64,000 nucleotides of DNA from an uncultured Bacteroidota bacterium (GCA_903850915.1 CAINMV010000029.1:62001-126000), one strand, 5' to 3'; positions 16,442 through 24,581 are shown, counted from the stretch's first letter. Numbers and translations are program-made. Notes: generated by a model not told the origin, from the letters alone.

Positions 16442-17482
16442 TTAAACATATTTAGGAATGCCTAACACTGCATTTAAAGGCATTAATTCATCTATATGAT
16501 TTGAAACAATTTTTAGCATAGCAATGAAAGGAAGGAATAAGACCATTCCTGAAACACCCCAAATAACACCTCCTAAAAAAATGGAAATAATGGAAGCCAA
16601 CGTATTAATTCCAAGTTGTTTGCCAACAACATAGGGAAAAATAATATTGGCTTCTAAATACTGAACAAATGTAAAAATGGCAATAACGCCGATTGGATAA
16701 AGCACATTATTCGTTTGAATCCATATCATAGTAATCGGTAAAATAGCGCTCATAATGATTCCAATATATGGAATTATGGTCATAAAGGCCGTAACCATCC
16801 CAAATAAAATAGCATAGTGCACACCCAATAGTAAAAGCCCAATACTATTTAAAATTCCAACGATTATATAAACTTGTAAAATACCAATAACATAATTATA
16901 ATAAACGTGTATGGTTTCCGAAAGTACCACAGGTAAGCGTTCTTTGTATTTCTGCCCAATAATTGCGCTCAAGAAATTAACCAATAGACCACGATACATT
17001 AATATTAGAGCCGTGTAAAGTGGTATTATTACCAGAAACAAGACAGTATCTATAGCCAAATTCATTGAGCCACTTAGCACTTCTCCAATATTTAATAACA
17101 AACTTTTAATAGCATCTGAAATAATGTCATCTTGCTCAGAAATTGAAAAACCTAAACTGGATGAAATCCATTGCTGTGTATTTAAAAGAAATTTAATAAG
17201 CTTGCTTGACAATTCAGGCAATTCACTCCTGATCGCTCGCATTTGAAACACAAAAATAATAACCACAATTAAGAGCAGCAAAACGACAACGAGCAATGAA
17301 AGAAAAACAGCAAGTGGCCGTGGTACTTTTTTAACCTCCATTTTCTTGCAAATTGGATAAATAATCATAGCTAACAACAATCCATAAGCAAAAGGTATTA
17401 AAAACCCCTTTAATAGAATTAGTAATGCCATGATTAGAACGATGGCAAATAGAACTTGTATGTTTTTATTAAAGCTAACCAT
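16442..17482 (-). CDS. AI-2E family transporter (PerM/YdiK type membrane protein)
   Basis: A 346-residue membrane protein with seven or eight hydrophobic segments and the family pattern. An N-terminal helix pair is followed by a soluble amphipathic region (about 80-150, QMRAIRSELPELSSK), then a C-terminal bundle with the PYIGIIMSAILP and EANIIFPYVVG motifs. Family members export varied small molecules or ions; the autoinducer-2 label is historical and the substrate here is unknown. I chose the ATG at 17482 because a candidate -7 element (17543 down to 17536) places the transcript start downstream of the longer alternative start at 17533. It converges on the receiver gene and diverges from uspA. 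Confidence 0.85.
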   Translation of the reverse strand: MVSFNKNIQVLFAIVLIMALLILLKGFLIPFAYGLLLAMIIYPICKKMEVKKVPRPLAVFLSLLVVVLLLLIVVIIFVFQMRAIRSELPELSSKLIKFLLNTQQWISSSLGFSISEQDDIISDAIKSLLLNIGEVLSGSMNLAIDTVLFLVIIPLYTALILMYRGLLVNFLSAIIGQKYKERLPVVLSETIHVYYNYVIGILQVYIIVGILNSIGLLLLGVHYAILFGMVTAFMTIIPYIGIIMSAILPITMIWIQTNNVLYPIGVIAIFTFVQYLEANIIFPYVVGKQLGINTLASIISIFLGGVIWGVSGMVLFLPFIAMLKIVSNHIDELMPLNAVLGIPKYV

Positions 17483-17535
17483 AGATTTTTTTATTAAGCT
17501 TACTAATTTATAAATTGAAACTAAATGAAGCACAA

Positions 17536-17579
17536 CAAAGATGATCGAATGGACGGAATTCTACAATGAGAGCTATCAT
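17536..17579 (-). promoter_or_regulatory. perM-like gene promoter: degenerate FNR-like box and -7 element
   Basis: ATGAG-AGCT-ATCAT at 17566-17579 is one mismatch from the TGAY-N4-RTCA pattern. On the minus strand CATCTTTG (17543 down to 17536), one mismatch from TAnnTTTG, is centred 33 nt downstream. The box lies 23 bp from the box that serves the divergent uspA gene, so the pair may serve both directions. Both elements are imperfect, hence moderate confidence. Confidence 0.45.
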
Positions 17580-17588
17580 TGCTTTTTA

Positions 17589-17632
17589 ATGACCATTATC
17601 ATAATGCTTAACTCAAATGATAAATAACTTTG
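17589..17632 (+). promoter_or_regulatory. uspA promoter: FNR-like box and perfect -7 element
   Basis: ATGAC-CATT-ATCAT (17589-17602) is centred 33 nt before TAACTTTG (17625-17632), a perfect TAnnTTTG. The inferred start near 17638 leaves a leader of about 18 nt before the uspA ATG at 17656. Confidence 0.75.
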
Positions 17633-17655
17633 CATTAGTTTAAATAACAAATAAA

Positions 17656-18510
17656 ATGAATACGATATTGGTACCAACAGACTTTTCACAAAACGCAAAA
17701 AATGCATTAAATTTCGCAATTGGAATTGCTAAGAAGGGAAAAGCAAAAATAATATTATTGCACGCCTACAACATCACTTACCTTAGCCCAGATATGCCTT
17801 TGGATTACCTTTCAGAACAACTTTCAAGTGCTGAACTAGAATCAGCACGTATTTTAAATGTGCTGTGTGAAAAAGTTAAAAAAGAAAATAAAATAACGTG
17901 CGAGTTTGTGAATCAAGAAGGGCTTGCTATCGACGTTATTTTAGATACTGTAAAAAACAAAAATCCAAATTTGGTTATTATGGGTACAAAAGGTGCAACC
18001 GGACTGAAGGAAGTGCTTATTGGCAGTAACACCGCAAAAGTAATGGGTAAGGCAGCTTGTCCTGTTATTGCTATTCCAGAGAAAGCGACTTTCGATTTAA
18101 TGAAAAAAATAGTATATGCCACTGATTATCATCCAAGTGATATAACGGCTTTAAATAAATTAGTCGAATTTGCAAAAATATTCAAATCAAAAATAAAGGT
18201 TTTGCATATAACAAACACAGATGATTTAATGGATGTTGAAGAAAAACGTATGTTGAATTTCAAGAAAAAAGTAATTGCAAAATTAGATTATGCTGGCATC
18301 TCATTTCAATTATTATACGCTAAAAATATAGAAAAAAAACTAGAGAAATATGTGAAGGATGAATCCATTAACCTCTTGGCAATGTCTACAAGATATCGCA
18401 ATTTAATTGAGAGGCTTTTTGGAAAAAGCTTAACAAAGAAATTAGCATATCATACAAAAGTACCTTTAATGGCCTTCCACTATAAGCCTGCACCATTAGT
18501 TTTCATTTAA
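17656..18510 (+). CDS. uspA: Universal stress protein, tandem UspA domains
   Basis: A 284-residue tandem Usp protein. Domain one (1 to about 147) keeps the nucleotide loop G110-x2-G113-x9-G123-S124; domain two (about 150-280) has lost it. It is clearly related to the uspA at 8836 (shared TILVPTDFS-type start, a GLAIDVIL/GLAVDVIL stretch and a final AYHTKVPLMAF/AFHTHIPLLAL segment), so the two are paralogues. It is probably monocistronic: the following gene, 112 bp away, has its own box. Induction by oxygen loss or NO is inferred from the promoter. The molecular role of Usp proteins of this type is not established. Confidence 0.93.
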   Translation: MNTILVPTDFSQNAKNALNFAIGIAKKGKAKIILLHAYNITYLSPDMPLDYLSEQLSSAELESARILNVLCEKVKKENKITCEFVNQEGLAIDVILDTVKNKNPNLVIMGTKGATGLKEVLIGSNTAKVMGKAACPVIAIPEKATFDLMKKIVYATDYHPSDITALNKLVEFAKIFKSKIKVLHITNTDDLMDVEEKRMLNFKKKVIAKLDYAGISFQLLYAKNIEKKLEKYVKDESINLLAMSTRYRNLIERLFGKSLTKKLAYHTKVPLMAFHYKPAPLVFI

Positions 18511-18556
18511 ACTAATTGAACTCCATTTTCAAAACTGCTGAAACTCATCCATTTTG

Positions 18557-18600
18557 CTGATTCTTATCACAACAAAACACTTTAATTTGTTAGAACTTCG
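18557..18600 (+). promoter_or_regulatory. FNR-like box upstream of the coiled-coil/Na-Pi operon
   Basis: CTGAT-TCTT-ATCAC (18557-18570) matches TGAY-N4-RTCA. At the expected distance of 33 nt the -7 position reads GAACTTCG (18593-18600), a poor match to TAnnTTTG, and a 7-mer TAATTTG at 18583-18589 is an alternative. The box is clear, the promoter is not. Confidence 0.5.
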
Positions 18601-18622
18601 TATATTACCAAAAAAAAATAAT

Positions 18623-19228
18623 ATGGAAACATCAAAAAATAAACTTATCGAAACTCTAATTCATGGATTGAAAAATGCTTTAACTGAATTAGAAGAATTT
18701 CAGTTACAATTGGCTTTAGCTAAAGCAGATGCATCTGATAAATATGAAGAAATAAAGAAGACTCTCAACGAAACAATTCATGAAGCAAAAATTAAACTAC
18801 TGGGAAATAAAACTGAAATTCATGATTTAGCGATACTCTTGGAAGAGCTACAACTTCTTCTAATACTTGGCAAAGCGAGTTCAAAGGAAATTTTCAATGA
18901 ACAAAAGAGTCGAATTTTAAATGTTCTAATAAATATCGAAAAGCTTTTGACAATAACAATAATCGGTGCTGAATTGTATTCTATGCTGAAACCTGAAATA
19001 GAGAAATTTAAAATAAAACTTGAGATATTAAGTCTAAAATATGAATTAAAGAAAATAAATATAAAAGATGAATGGGAAAATCAAAAGAATTCTTTTGAAA
19101 AACAAATATCAACTCTCAAAGAAAACCTAGTGGAGACAGAGAATGAAATGGAAAAGCACATTGAAAAAATAGGCGATGAAATAAAAGATACCTATAATAA
19201 CCTAAAAAAAACCTTTAATAACTTATAA
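18623..19228 (+). CDS. Coiled-coil protein with three internal repeats, function unknown
   Basis: A 201-residue, highly charged, almost wholly helical protein without signal or membrane segment. Three weakly similar helical units are visible at about 23-54, 73-104 and 135-163, each with a hydrophobic (E)LQLxLxLxKA-type start and a (Y/F/W)-E/N-E/N-x-K(K/S/N) middle. The last third (about 140-200) is a strong heptad coiled coil. I chose the ATG at 18623 because the earlier in-frame ATG (18554) lies before the FNR-like box. It precedes the Na/Pi symporter-like gene by 27 bp, so the two are probably cotranscribed and may work together at the membrane. I do not recognise the family. Confidence 0.7.
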   Translation: METSKNKLIETLIHGLKNALTELEEFQLQLALAKADASDKYEEIKKTLNETIHEAKIKLLGNKTEIHDLAILLEELQLLLILGKASSKEIFNEQKSRILNVLINIEKLLTITIIGAELYSMLKPEIEKFKIKLEILSLKYELKKINIKDEWENQKNSFEKQISTLKENLVETENEMEKHIEKIGDEIKDTYNNLKKTFNNL

Positions 19229-19255
19229 TATCAAAAAATAAAATCTACACCCCTA

Positions 19256-20944
19256 ATGAATTGGAATAATCTCTGGCAGTTTTTAGCAGGCTTAGGGGTT
19301 TTTCTTTTTGGAATGTTTCAGCTAGAAGAATCGTTAAAGAAACTAGCAGGTAGAAATTTTAAAGTATTCCTAAAAAAACACACTGAAAGTAAATTCGGAG
19401 CAATATTTAGTGGCACAATCATCACAAGTCTTCTTCAGAGCAGTTCGGTTGTAAACCTTATTGTATTGTCGTTCGTTGGCTCAGGAGTACTTTCGATGCG
19501 AAACGCTTTAGGCGTAGTATTTGGTGCGAACCTCGGCAGCACCGTGACTAGTTGGATTATTGTTACATTAGGATTTAAATTTGACATAGAAAAGTTTTCA
19601 TTTCCTATTATCGCTATAGCTGGAATAGGCATAATGGCTTTTAGAAACAAAAAAAAACTATATCAGCTTGCGAAATTTTTAATGGGCTTCGGAATGCTCT
19701 TTCTAGGTTTAGGCTTCATGAAAGAAAGTTTTTTTATGCTAGTGCAAAATTTCGATCTAAGCCTCTATCGAGAATTAAACTTATTTATTTTTGTGCTTTT
19801 GGGATTTGCAATTACTGCAATTATACAATCGAGCTCTATAACGATGGTTATTGTACTTAGTGCTTTAAATACTAACACCATTAACTTCCCGATTGCGGTA
19901 GCAATAATTATAGGATCTGAACTGGGAACTTCAATAAAAATATTGCTGGGATCCATTGGCGGAATAGCCGCTAAGAAAAGAGTAGCACTCGGAAATTTCA
20001 TTTTTAATACCACTACAGTAATTTTTTCATTTGCATTTATTTATCCAATTATTAATTTTATTGTTCTAATTCTTGGACCTACTGAACCTTTAGTCGGATT
20101 GGTATTATTTCAAAGTTTAATAAACCTAATAGGTGTTATTTTATTCTTCCCGTTGCTAAACCATCTAAGCAGTTTATTAGAAAAATGTTTTACGAAAAAC
20201 AATTCGATGGCAACCTCTTTTATCGCAAATATCAACCTGAACATGCCAGAACTAGCCGTAAACTTAATTCAAAAAGAAACCTTATTATTTATTTGCCGTG
20301 TAATTCACTTAAACCGAGAAGCTTTTAAAATTGTATCCCAACCTAATGATATAAGCGTCTTGAACGAAGAAATCATCACAAAAAATGAAATTCATCTCCG
20401 TTCCTATTCTGAGAAATATCAGCGTGTAAAGCAGGCTGAAGGGGAAGTGCTATCGTGCTACACACAAATAATTGAAGAGAAAATCGAAAAAGAAGACTTT
20501 ATTCGAATTAATCAACTTATGGCTTCTGTGCGCAACGCTATGTATGCGGCAAAGGGGATCAAAGATATTAGAGATGACAAGAATGATTTACGTGAATCTG
20601 CATTAGACATAAAATATATGCACTATGAGTTAACCCAGAGTCAACTGCGAATTTTCTACGAAAGGATAGATATATTATTAACACAAAAGGATGAATCAAA
20701 ATGTTTTCAACAGCTCGTGTATCTAATGAAGTATATCGTTGATGCATATCAAGAAAGGATGGCTGACATTTATAAAGAATCGAAAAGCCGAAATATTGAA
20801 ATGAGCGACATATCCACACTACTCAATATGAATAGAGAGGTATATTCTTCTTGTAAGGCCTTGATATTTTCGCTACGTGATTTCGTATTATCTGCTGCTC
20901 AAGTTGAAGAATTCGATAATGTATCACCATCACAAATACATTAA
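19256..20944 (+). CDS. Na/Pi cotransporter family protein with C-terminal PhoU-like domain
   Basis: A 562-residue protein. The membrane half (about 1-310) has the two inverted QSSS motifs of the Na/Pi symporter (NptA, PF02690) family at 61-64 and 191-194, with GANLGST and GSELGTS after them. The C-terminal half (about 340-550) is a helical PhoU-like region. Family members move phosphate with sodium at the inner membrane; those with a PhoU tail may be self-regulated or export phosphate. Direction and substrate are not proven here. It forms an operon with the coiled-coil gene 27 bp upstream. Confidence 0.88.
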   Translation: MNWNNLWQFLAGLGVFLFGMFQLEESLKKLAGRNFKVFLKKHTESKFGAIFSGTIITSLLQSSSVVNLIVLSFVGSGVLSMRNALGVVFGANLGSTVTSWIIVTLGFKFDIEKFSFPIIAIAGIGIMAFRNKKKLYQLAKFLMGFGMLFLGLGFMKESFFMLVQNFDLSLYRELNLFIFVLLGFAITAIIQSSSITMVIVLSALNTNTINFPIAVAIIIGSELGTSIKILLGSIGGIAAKKRVALGNFIFNTTTVIFSFAFIYPIINFIVLILGPTEPLVGLVLFQSLINLIGVILFFPLLNHLSSLLEKCFTKNNSMATSFIANINLNMPELAVNLIQKETLLFICRVIHLNREAFKIVSQPNDISVLNEEIITKNEIHLRSYSEKYQRVKQAEGEVLSCYTQIIEEKIEKEDFIRINQLMASVRNAMYAAKGIKDIRDDKNDLRESALDIKYMHYELTQSQLRIFYERIDILLTQKDESKCFQQLVYLMKYIVDAYQERMADIYKESKSRNIEMSDISTLLNMNREVYSSCKALIFSLRDFVLSAAQVEEFDNVSPSQIH

Positions 20945-21010
20945 GGCGTGAGTGTAAAATGAGAACAAGGAATAATTAAACTTAAAATTTATTTAAAACG
21001 AACAATTGAA

Positions 21011-21076
21011 TTGATGCTTGTCATTTTTTGAATTGATTCTTATCATACTAATGATGGATCGTAAATTATAAATTTG
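21011..21076 (+). promoter_or_regulatory. uspA-mla operon promoter: two FNR-like boxes and perfect -7 element
   Basis: Boxes TTGAT-GCTT-GTCAT (21011-21024) and TTGAT-TCTT-ATCAT (21033-21046) are exactly 22 bp apart. The second is centred 33 nt before TAAATTTG (21069-21076), a perfect TAnnTTTG. There is no TTG at -33, which suits a promoter that needs an activator. The inferred start near 21081 leaves a short leader and excludes an upstream in-frame start at 21074. Confidence 0.8.
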
Positions 21077-21097
21077 TGTAGCTTAATTAACAAAATA

Positions 21098-21901
21098 ATG
21101 AAAACAATAATCGTTGGAACCGACTTCTCCCCTTCTTCTATTAATGCATCAAAATATGCTGCACTATTGGCCTCGCAGATGAAGTGCAAACTCACCATTT
21201 TTAATTTGTTTGAAGCTCCATTAATCCACTCAAATATTGGATTGTACGGCCTCTCTTTTCTCTCACTTAAAAAAAGTAGTGAAAAAAAAATGCAAGGTTT
21301 CAGCGATGAACTACAATCAATTTTCCCAAAATTAAAAATCGAGGTATTTGTTACCAGTGGGAACTTTAAGACTGAACTTGAAAATTTCACTTCTAAACAT
21401 CAGGTGGCTGCAGCAGTAATGGGCTTAGAGGCGAAGAATTGGATTTCAGACGCAATTTATGGCAGCCATGGTGTGAATATTGCAGGCAAAATTGAAACTC
21501 CAGTAATTATTGTTCCATTAAAATACAAGAAACATAAATTCTCGGAATTGCTTTTGGCGGTAGATAATCAAGAAAAAATGCAACAGACAAAACTTATCGG
21601 AATGGAATGTTTTTTGAAATCCACTAAAGTTAAAATCAAGGCCTTGCATGTTCGCACGCTAGAAGAAGTTTTCAAATCTGCTAGTAGTAAATTAAGAATC
21701 AACGAAAAAACACTTCCAATACAAGAAATAAATGCAAATGACTTGTCATCAGGAATAAAAAAATACTGTAAGAAAGCTCCTGTTGACTTAGTCTGTGTAA
21801 TTAGCCGGAAACATTCTATTTTCTATAATCTGTATGCCGAATCAAACACAAATTATGTTGCTTTCACCTCCAACATCCCAGTGATGGCAATCCACGAATA
21901 A
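21098..21901 (+). CDS. uspA: Universal stress protein with altered nucleotide loop, first gene of the mla operon
   Basis: A 267-residue Usp-family protein, the most diverged of the three in this window. The usual loop G-x2-G-x9-G-S reads G109-x2-A112-x9-G122-S123, so the second glycine is alanine and ATP binding may be weakened. The second domain (about 145-267) is recognisable mainly by a final strand (NIPVMAIHE). The start is set by the promoter at 21069-21076. The mlaE gene begins one base after the stop codon, so it is cotranscribed with a lipid-transport system, an unusual partnership. Confidence 0.9.
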   Translation: MKTIIVGTDFSPSSINASKYAALLASQMKCKLTIFNLFEAPLIHSNIGLYGLSFLSLKKSSEKKMQGFSDELQSIFPKLKIEVFVTSGNFKTELENFTSKHQVAAAVMGLEAKNWISDAIYGSHGVNIAGKIETPVIIVPLKYKKHKFSELLLAVDNQEKMQQTKLIGMECFLKSTKVKIKALHVRTLEEVFKSASSKLRINEKTLPIQEINANDLSSGIKKYCKKAPVDLVCVISRKHSIFYNLYAESNTNYVAFTSNIPVMAIHE

Positions 21902-21902
21902 A

Positions 21903-22670
21903 ATGGCTTCCGAAAAATTCCAAAATTTTATTGACGAAACAGGCGACATCGCTCGTTTTACAGGTCGCTTTTTCAAAGAGCTTTTTAAGCCACGATTTGA
22001 ATTCAATGAATTCTTTCGTCAATGCTTTTTTATTGGATACAAATCATTTCCATTAGTAGCTATCACGGCTTTTATCATGGGCTTGGTTATCACAATCCAA
22101 TCTCGCCCCACCTTGGTCGAGTTTGGTGCAGAATCGTGGCTTCCAAGAATGGTTTCAGTATCGCTAATACGAGAAATAGCACCAGTGATAACAGCATTGA
22201 TATGCGCTGGTAAAATAGGTTCTGGTATTGGAGCCGAATTAGGTTCTATGAAAGTTACCGAACAAATTGATGCAATGGAAGTATCGGGCACCAATCCTTT
22301 TAAATTCCTTGTTGTAACCCGCGTAATCACAACAACACTGATGATTCCAATTCTTGCTGTTCTAGCGGATGCCATTTCACTTTACGGTGGATTTCTTGGC
22401 GCAAACATACATGGGGTGGTAAGCTGGGATCTTTTTTGGAATCAAGTTTTTGATACGCTTGCTTTTGGGGATGTGGTACCTTCAATTATCAAAACGTATT
22501 TCTTCGGATTCGCAATAGGAATTATTGGTTGTTATAAAGGATTTAACACAAACAAAGGAACGGAAGGGGTTGGCATAGCTGCAAATTCCGCCGTAGTAAT
22601 TTCATCGCTTTTGGTATTTATCCTCGACTTATTGGCTGTTCAAATCACCGATATCTTAGGCCTAAACTAA
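21903..22670 (+). CDS. mlaE: MlaE-family ABC transporter permease
   Basis: A 255-residue inner-membrane permease with five or six membrane segments, a conserved basic N-terminal amphipathic region, and the family core with ICAGKIGSGIGAELGSMKVTEQ (written here only in part; about 100-122) and EIDAMEV-like contact with the ATPase. MlaE-type permeases work with an ATPase and an MCE protein to move phospholipids between inner and outer membrane. It starts one base after uspA and ends one base before the ATPase gene. Confidence 0.93.
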   Translation: MASEKFQNFIDETGDIARFTGRFFKELFKPRFEFNEFFRQCFFIGYKSFPLVAITAFIMGLVITIQSRPTLVEFGAESWLPRMVSVSLIREIAPVITALICAGKIGSGIGAELGSMKVTEQIDAMEVSGTNPFKFLVVTRVITTTLMIPILAVLADAISLYGGFLGANIHGVVSWDLFWNQVFDTLAFGDVVPSIIKTYFFGFAIGIIGCYKGFNTNKGTEGVGIAANSAVVISSLLVFILDLLAVQITDILGLN

Positions 22671-22671
22671 C

Positions 22672-23448
22672 ATGAACACGGAATTAAGTATTCAGAACGA
22701 TAGCAACTCATCGAACACAAGCGATTTGGTTGTATGTATTCGAAACTTAGAGAAATCATTCGGTGAAAACCATGTACTGAAAAACTTTAACTTTAAACTT
22801 TACAAAGGCGAAAGCATTGTTGTATTGGGCAAATCAGGATCAGGGAAATCAGTACTAGTTAAATGCATCATCGGTCTTCTATACCCAGATGCAGGCACTA
22901 TTCAAGTCTTAGGAAAAAATATCCCGGATTTAAACCACGATGAATTGGACAGAATTCGCGTTAAAGTTGGGTTCTTATTTCAAAGCAATGCACTTTACGA
23001 CTCTATGACTGTTCGCGAAAATCTAGAATTTCCTTTACGAAGACACTGGATAAAAATGGATAAAGAGGAAGTGAATAGCTTAGTAATGGAAGCACTTGGC
23101 AACGTGGGACTAGAGGAGACTATCGACATGATGCCCTCAGAATTATCTGGTGGAATGCGAAAAAGAATCGCATTAGCCAGAACCTTAATTCTTAAACCTG
23201 AAATTATTTTATATGATGAGCCAACTACTGGTCTAGACCCAATAACAAGTACTGAAATAAGCAACTTAATTGTTGACGTGCAAAAAAAATACAATACTTC
23301 TTCAATTGTCATTTCACACGATATGAATTGCGTTAAGATAGTGGCAAATAAAATTGTGATGCTTGTGGATGGCACAAATTACATAAGCGATACTTACAAA
23401 GAGTTACAAAAATCGAAGGACATCAAAATTAGTTCTTTCTTTAAATAA
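22672..23448 (+). CDS. mlaF: MlaF-family ABC transporter ATPase
   Basis: A 258-residue ATPase with Walker A GKSGSGKSVL (about 54-63), the Q-loop FLFQSNALYDSMTV typical of MlaF, signature LSGGMRKR, Walker B IILYDEPTTGLDP and switch histidine in VISHDM. It drives the MlaE permease in phospholipid transport across the cell envelope. The N-terminal 20 residues are a Ser/Asn-rich extension before the first strand. It lies between mlaE (1 bp gap) and the MCE gene (3 bp gap). Confidence 0.95.
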   Translation: MNTELSIQNDSNSSNTSDLVVCIRNLEKSFGENHVLKNFNFKLYKGESIVVLGKSGSGKSVLVKCIIGLLYPDAGTIQVLGKNIPDLNHDELDRIRVKVGFLFQSNALYDSMTVRENLEFPLRRHWIKMDKEEVNSLVMEALGNVGLEETIDMMPSELSGGMRKRIALARTLILKPEIILYDEPTTGLDPITSTEISNLIVDVQKKYNTSSIVISHDMNCVKIVANKIVMLVDGTNYISDTYKELQKSKDIKISSFFK

Positions 23449-23451
23449 ACC

Positions 23452-24405
23452 ATGGCACGAGAAACAACAAGAAACCTACGTGTAGGTATCATCGTAATTT
23501 TAAGCACACTTCTTTTAATTACAGCGCTTTACCTCATTGGCGACAAACAAAATCTATTCGGATCTACCTTTCGAATTAGTGCAAAATTCTACAACGTTAA
23601 TGGATTAATGCAAGGTAACAACGTTCGACTGTCCGGAATTAATGTAGGTACAGTAGAAAATGTTGAGATTGTGGCAGACTCATCAGTAAACGTGGTTATG
23701 CTAATAGAAAAAAGAGTGCAACCATTTATAAAAAAGAATGCAATAGCAAGCGTTGGCACCGATGGGCTAATGGGCAATAAGTTAGTGGAGATAAACTCTG
23801 TAAAAGAGGATGCTACTGGAGTTGAAGAGGGTGATGAACTTGAAACCATGCGCCCTGTAGAAGTTGACGATATGGTTCGAACGTTAAAATTGACAAATGA
23901 TAATATCCAAATAATAACATCAAATTTAAGATTAATCACCGATAAAATAAACAGCAAAAACAGCCTATGGAGTTTACTGATGGATACCGGTGTAGCAGAA
24001 AATGTAAAATCAGCGGTAGTAAACATAAAACTAATGACAAATCAAAGTGTAGAAGTCACAGGCAACTTAAAAGAGATTAGCTCTGGGCTGAAGAATGGCA
24101 AAGGAACACTCGGAGCGTTAATAACAGATACTTTATTCTCAAGTCATATTCGCCAAACTATTGTAAAAATTGAGAAATTTAGTGATAGTGCCGCCACAAT
24201 AACAGGAGACCTATCTAAAATTGTAAATAAAATAAAAAATGGACAAGGCTCAATTGGTGTATTACTTAACGACACCATGTTAATTTACAACTTAAATAAA
24301 GGCATTTCTTCTATTGATAGCGGTGCTTTAAATTTCAATCAAAACATGAAGGCATTGAAAACAATTTGGCCTTTGAAGAAATACTTTAACAAAACCGATA
24401 AATAG
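23452..24405 (+). CDS. mlaD: MCE-domain lipid transport protein (MlaD family)
   Basis: A 317-residue protein with one N-terminal membrane helix (about 9-27), an MCE domain (about 38-115, VRLSGINVGTVENVEI and VGTDGLMGNKLVEI) and a long helical tail. The tail contains two short repeats of the type KNGKGTLGALITDT and KNGQGSIGVLLNDT, common in Bacteroidota MCE proteins. It is anchored in the inner membrane with the MCE ring in the periplasm and carries phospholipids for MlaEF. It is the last gene of the uspA-mlaE-mlaF-mlaD operon, which ends at the bidirectional terminator at 24545-24581. Outer-membrane partners such as MlaA are not in the window. Confidence 0.92.
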   Translation: MARETTRNLRVGIIVILSTLLLITALYLIGDKQNLFGSTFRISAKFYNVNGLMQGNNVRLSGINVGTVENVEIVADSSVNVVMLIEKRVQPFIKKNAIASVGTDGLMGNKLVEINSVKEDATGVEEGDELETMRPVEVDDMVRTLKLTNDNIQIITSNLRLITDKINSKNSLWSLLMDTGVAENVKSAVVNIKLMTNQSVEVTGNLKEISSGLKNGKGTLGALITDTLFSSHIRQTIVKIEKFSDSAATITGDLSKIVNKIKNGQGSIGVLLNDTMLIYNLNKGISSIDSGALNFNQNMKALKTIWPLKKYFNKTDK

Positions 24406-24544
24406 CAATTTGCTTCAATATAATATAAAATTGAAATAGCCTTATTAAAGAAATATAGAAACAAAGGGTTCAAATCATTAATTTAAAAACCTGTCCGGTA
24501 ATTTTATTGTTATCCCTTCGCTACATTTTACATTCAATAGAAAC

Positions 24545-24581
24545 AAAAAAGGAGGCTAAGTAAATCTTAGCCTCCTTTTTT
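24545..24581. terminator. Bidirectional intrinsic terminator between mlaD and the giant surface gene
   Basis: A perfect 16 bp inverted repeat (24545-24560 with 24566-24581) around a 5 nt loop, with A and T tracts at the two ends. It ends the mla operon from the left and the 6979-codon gene from the right, the latter only 18 bp after its stop codon. Confidence 0.9.
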
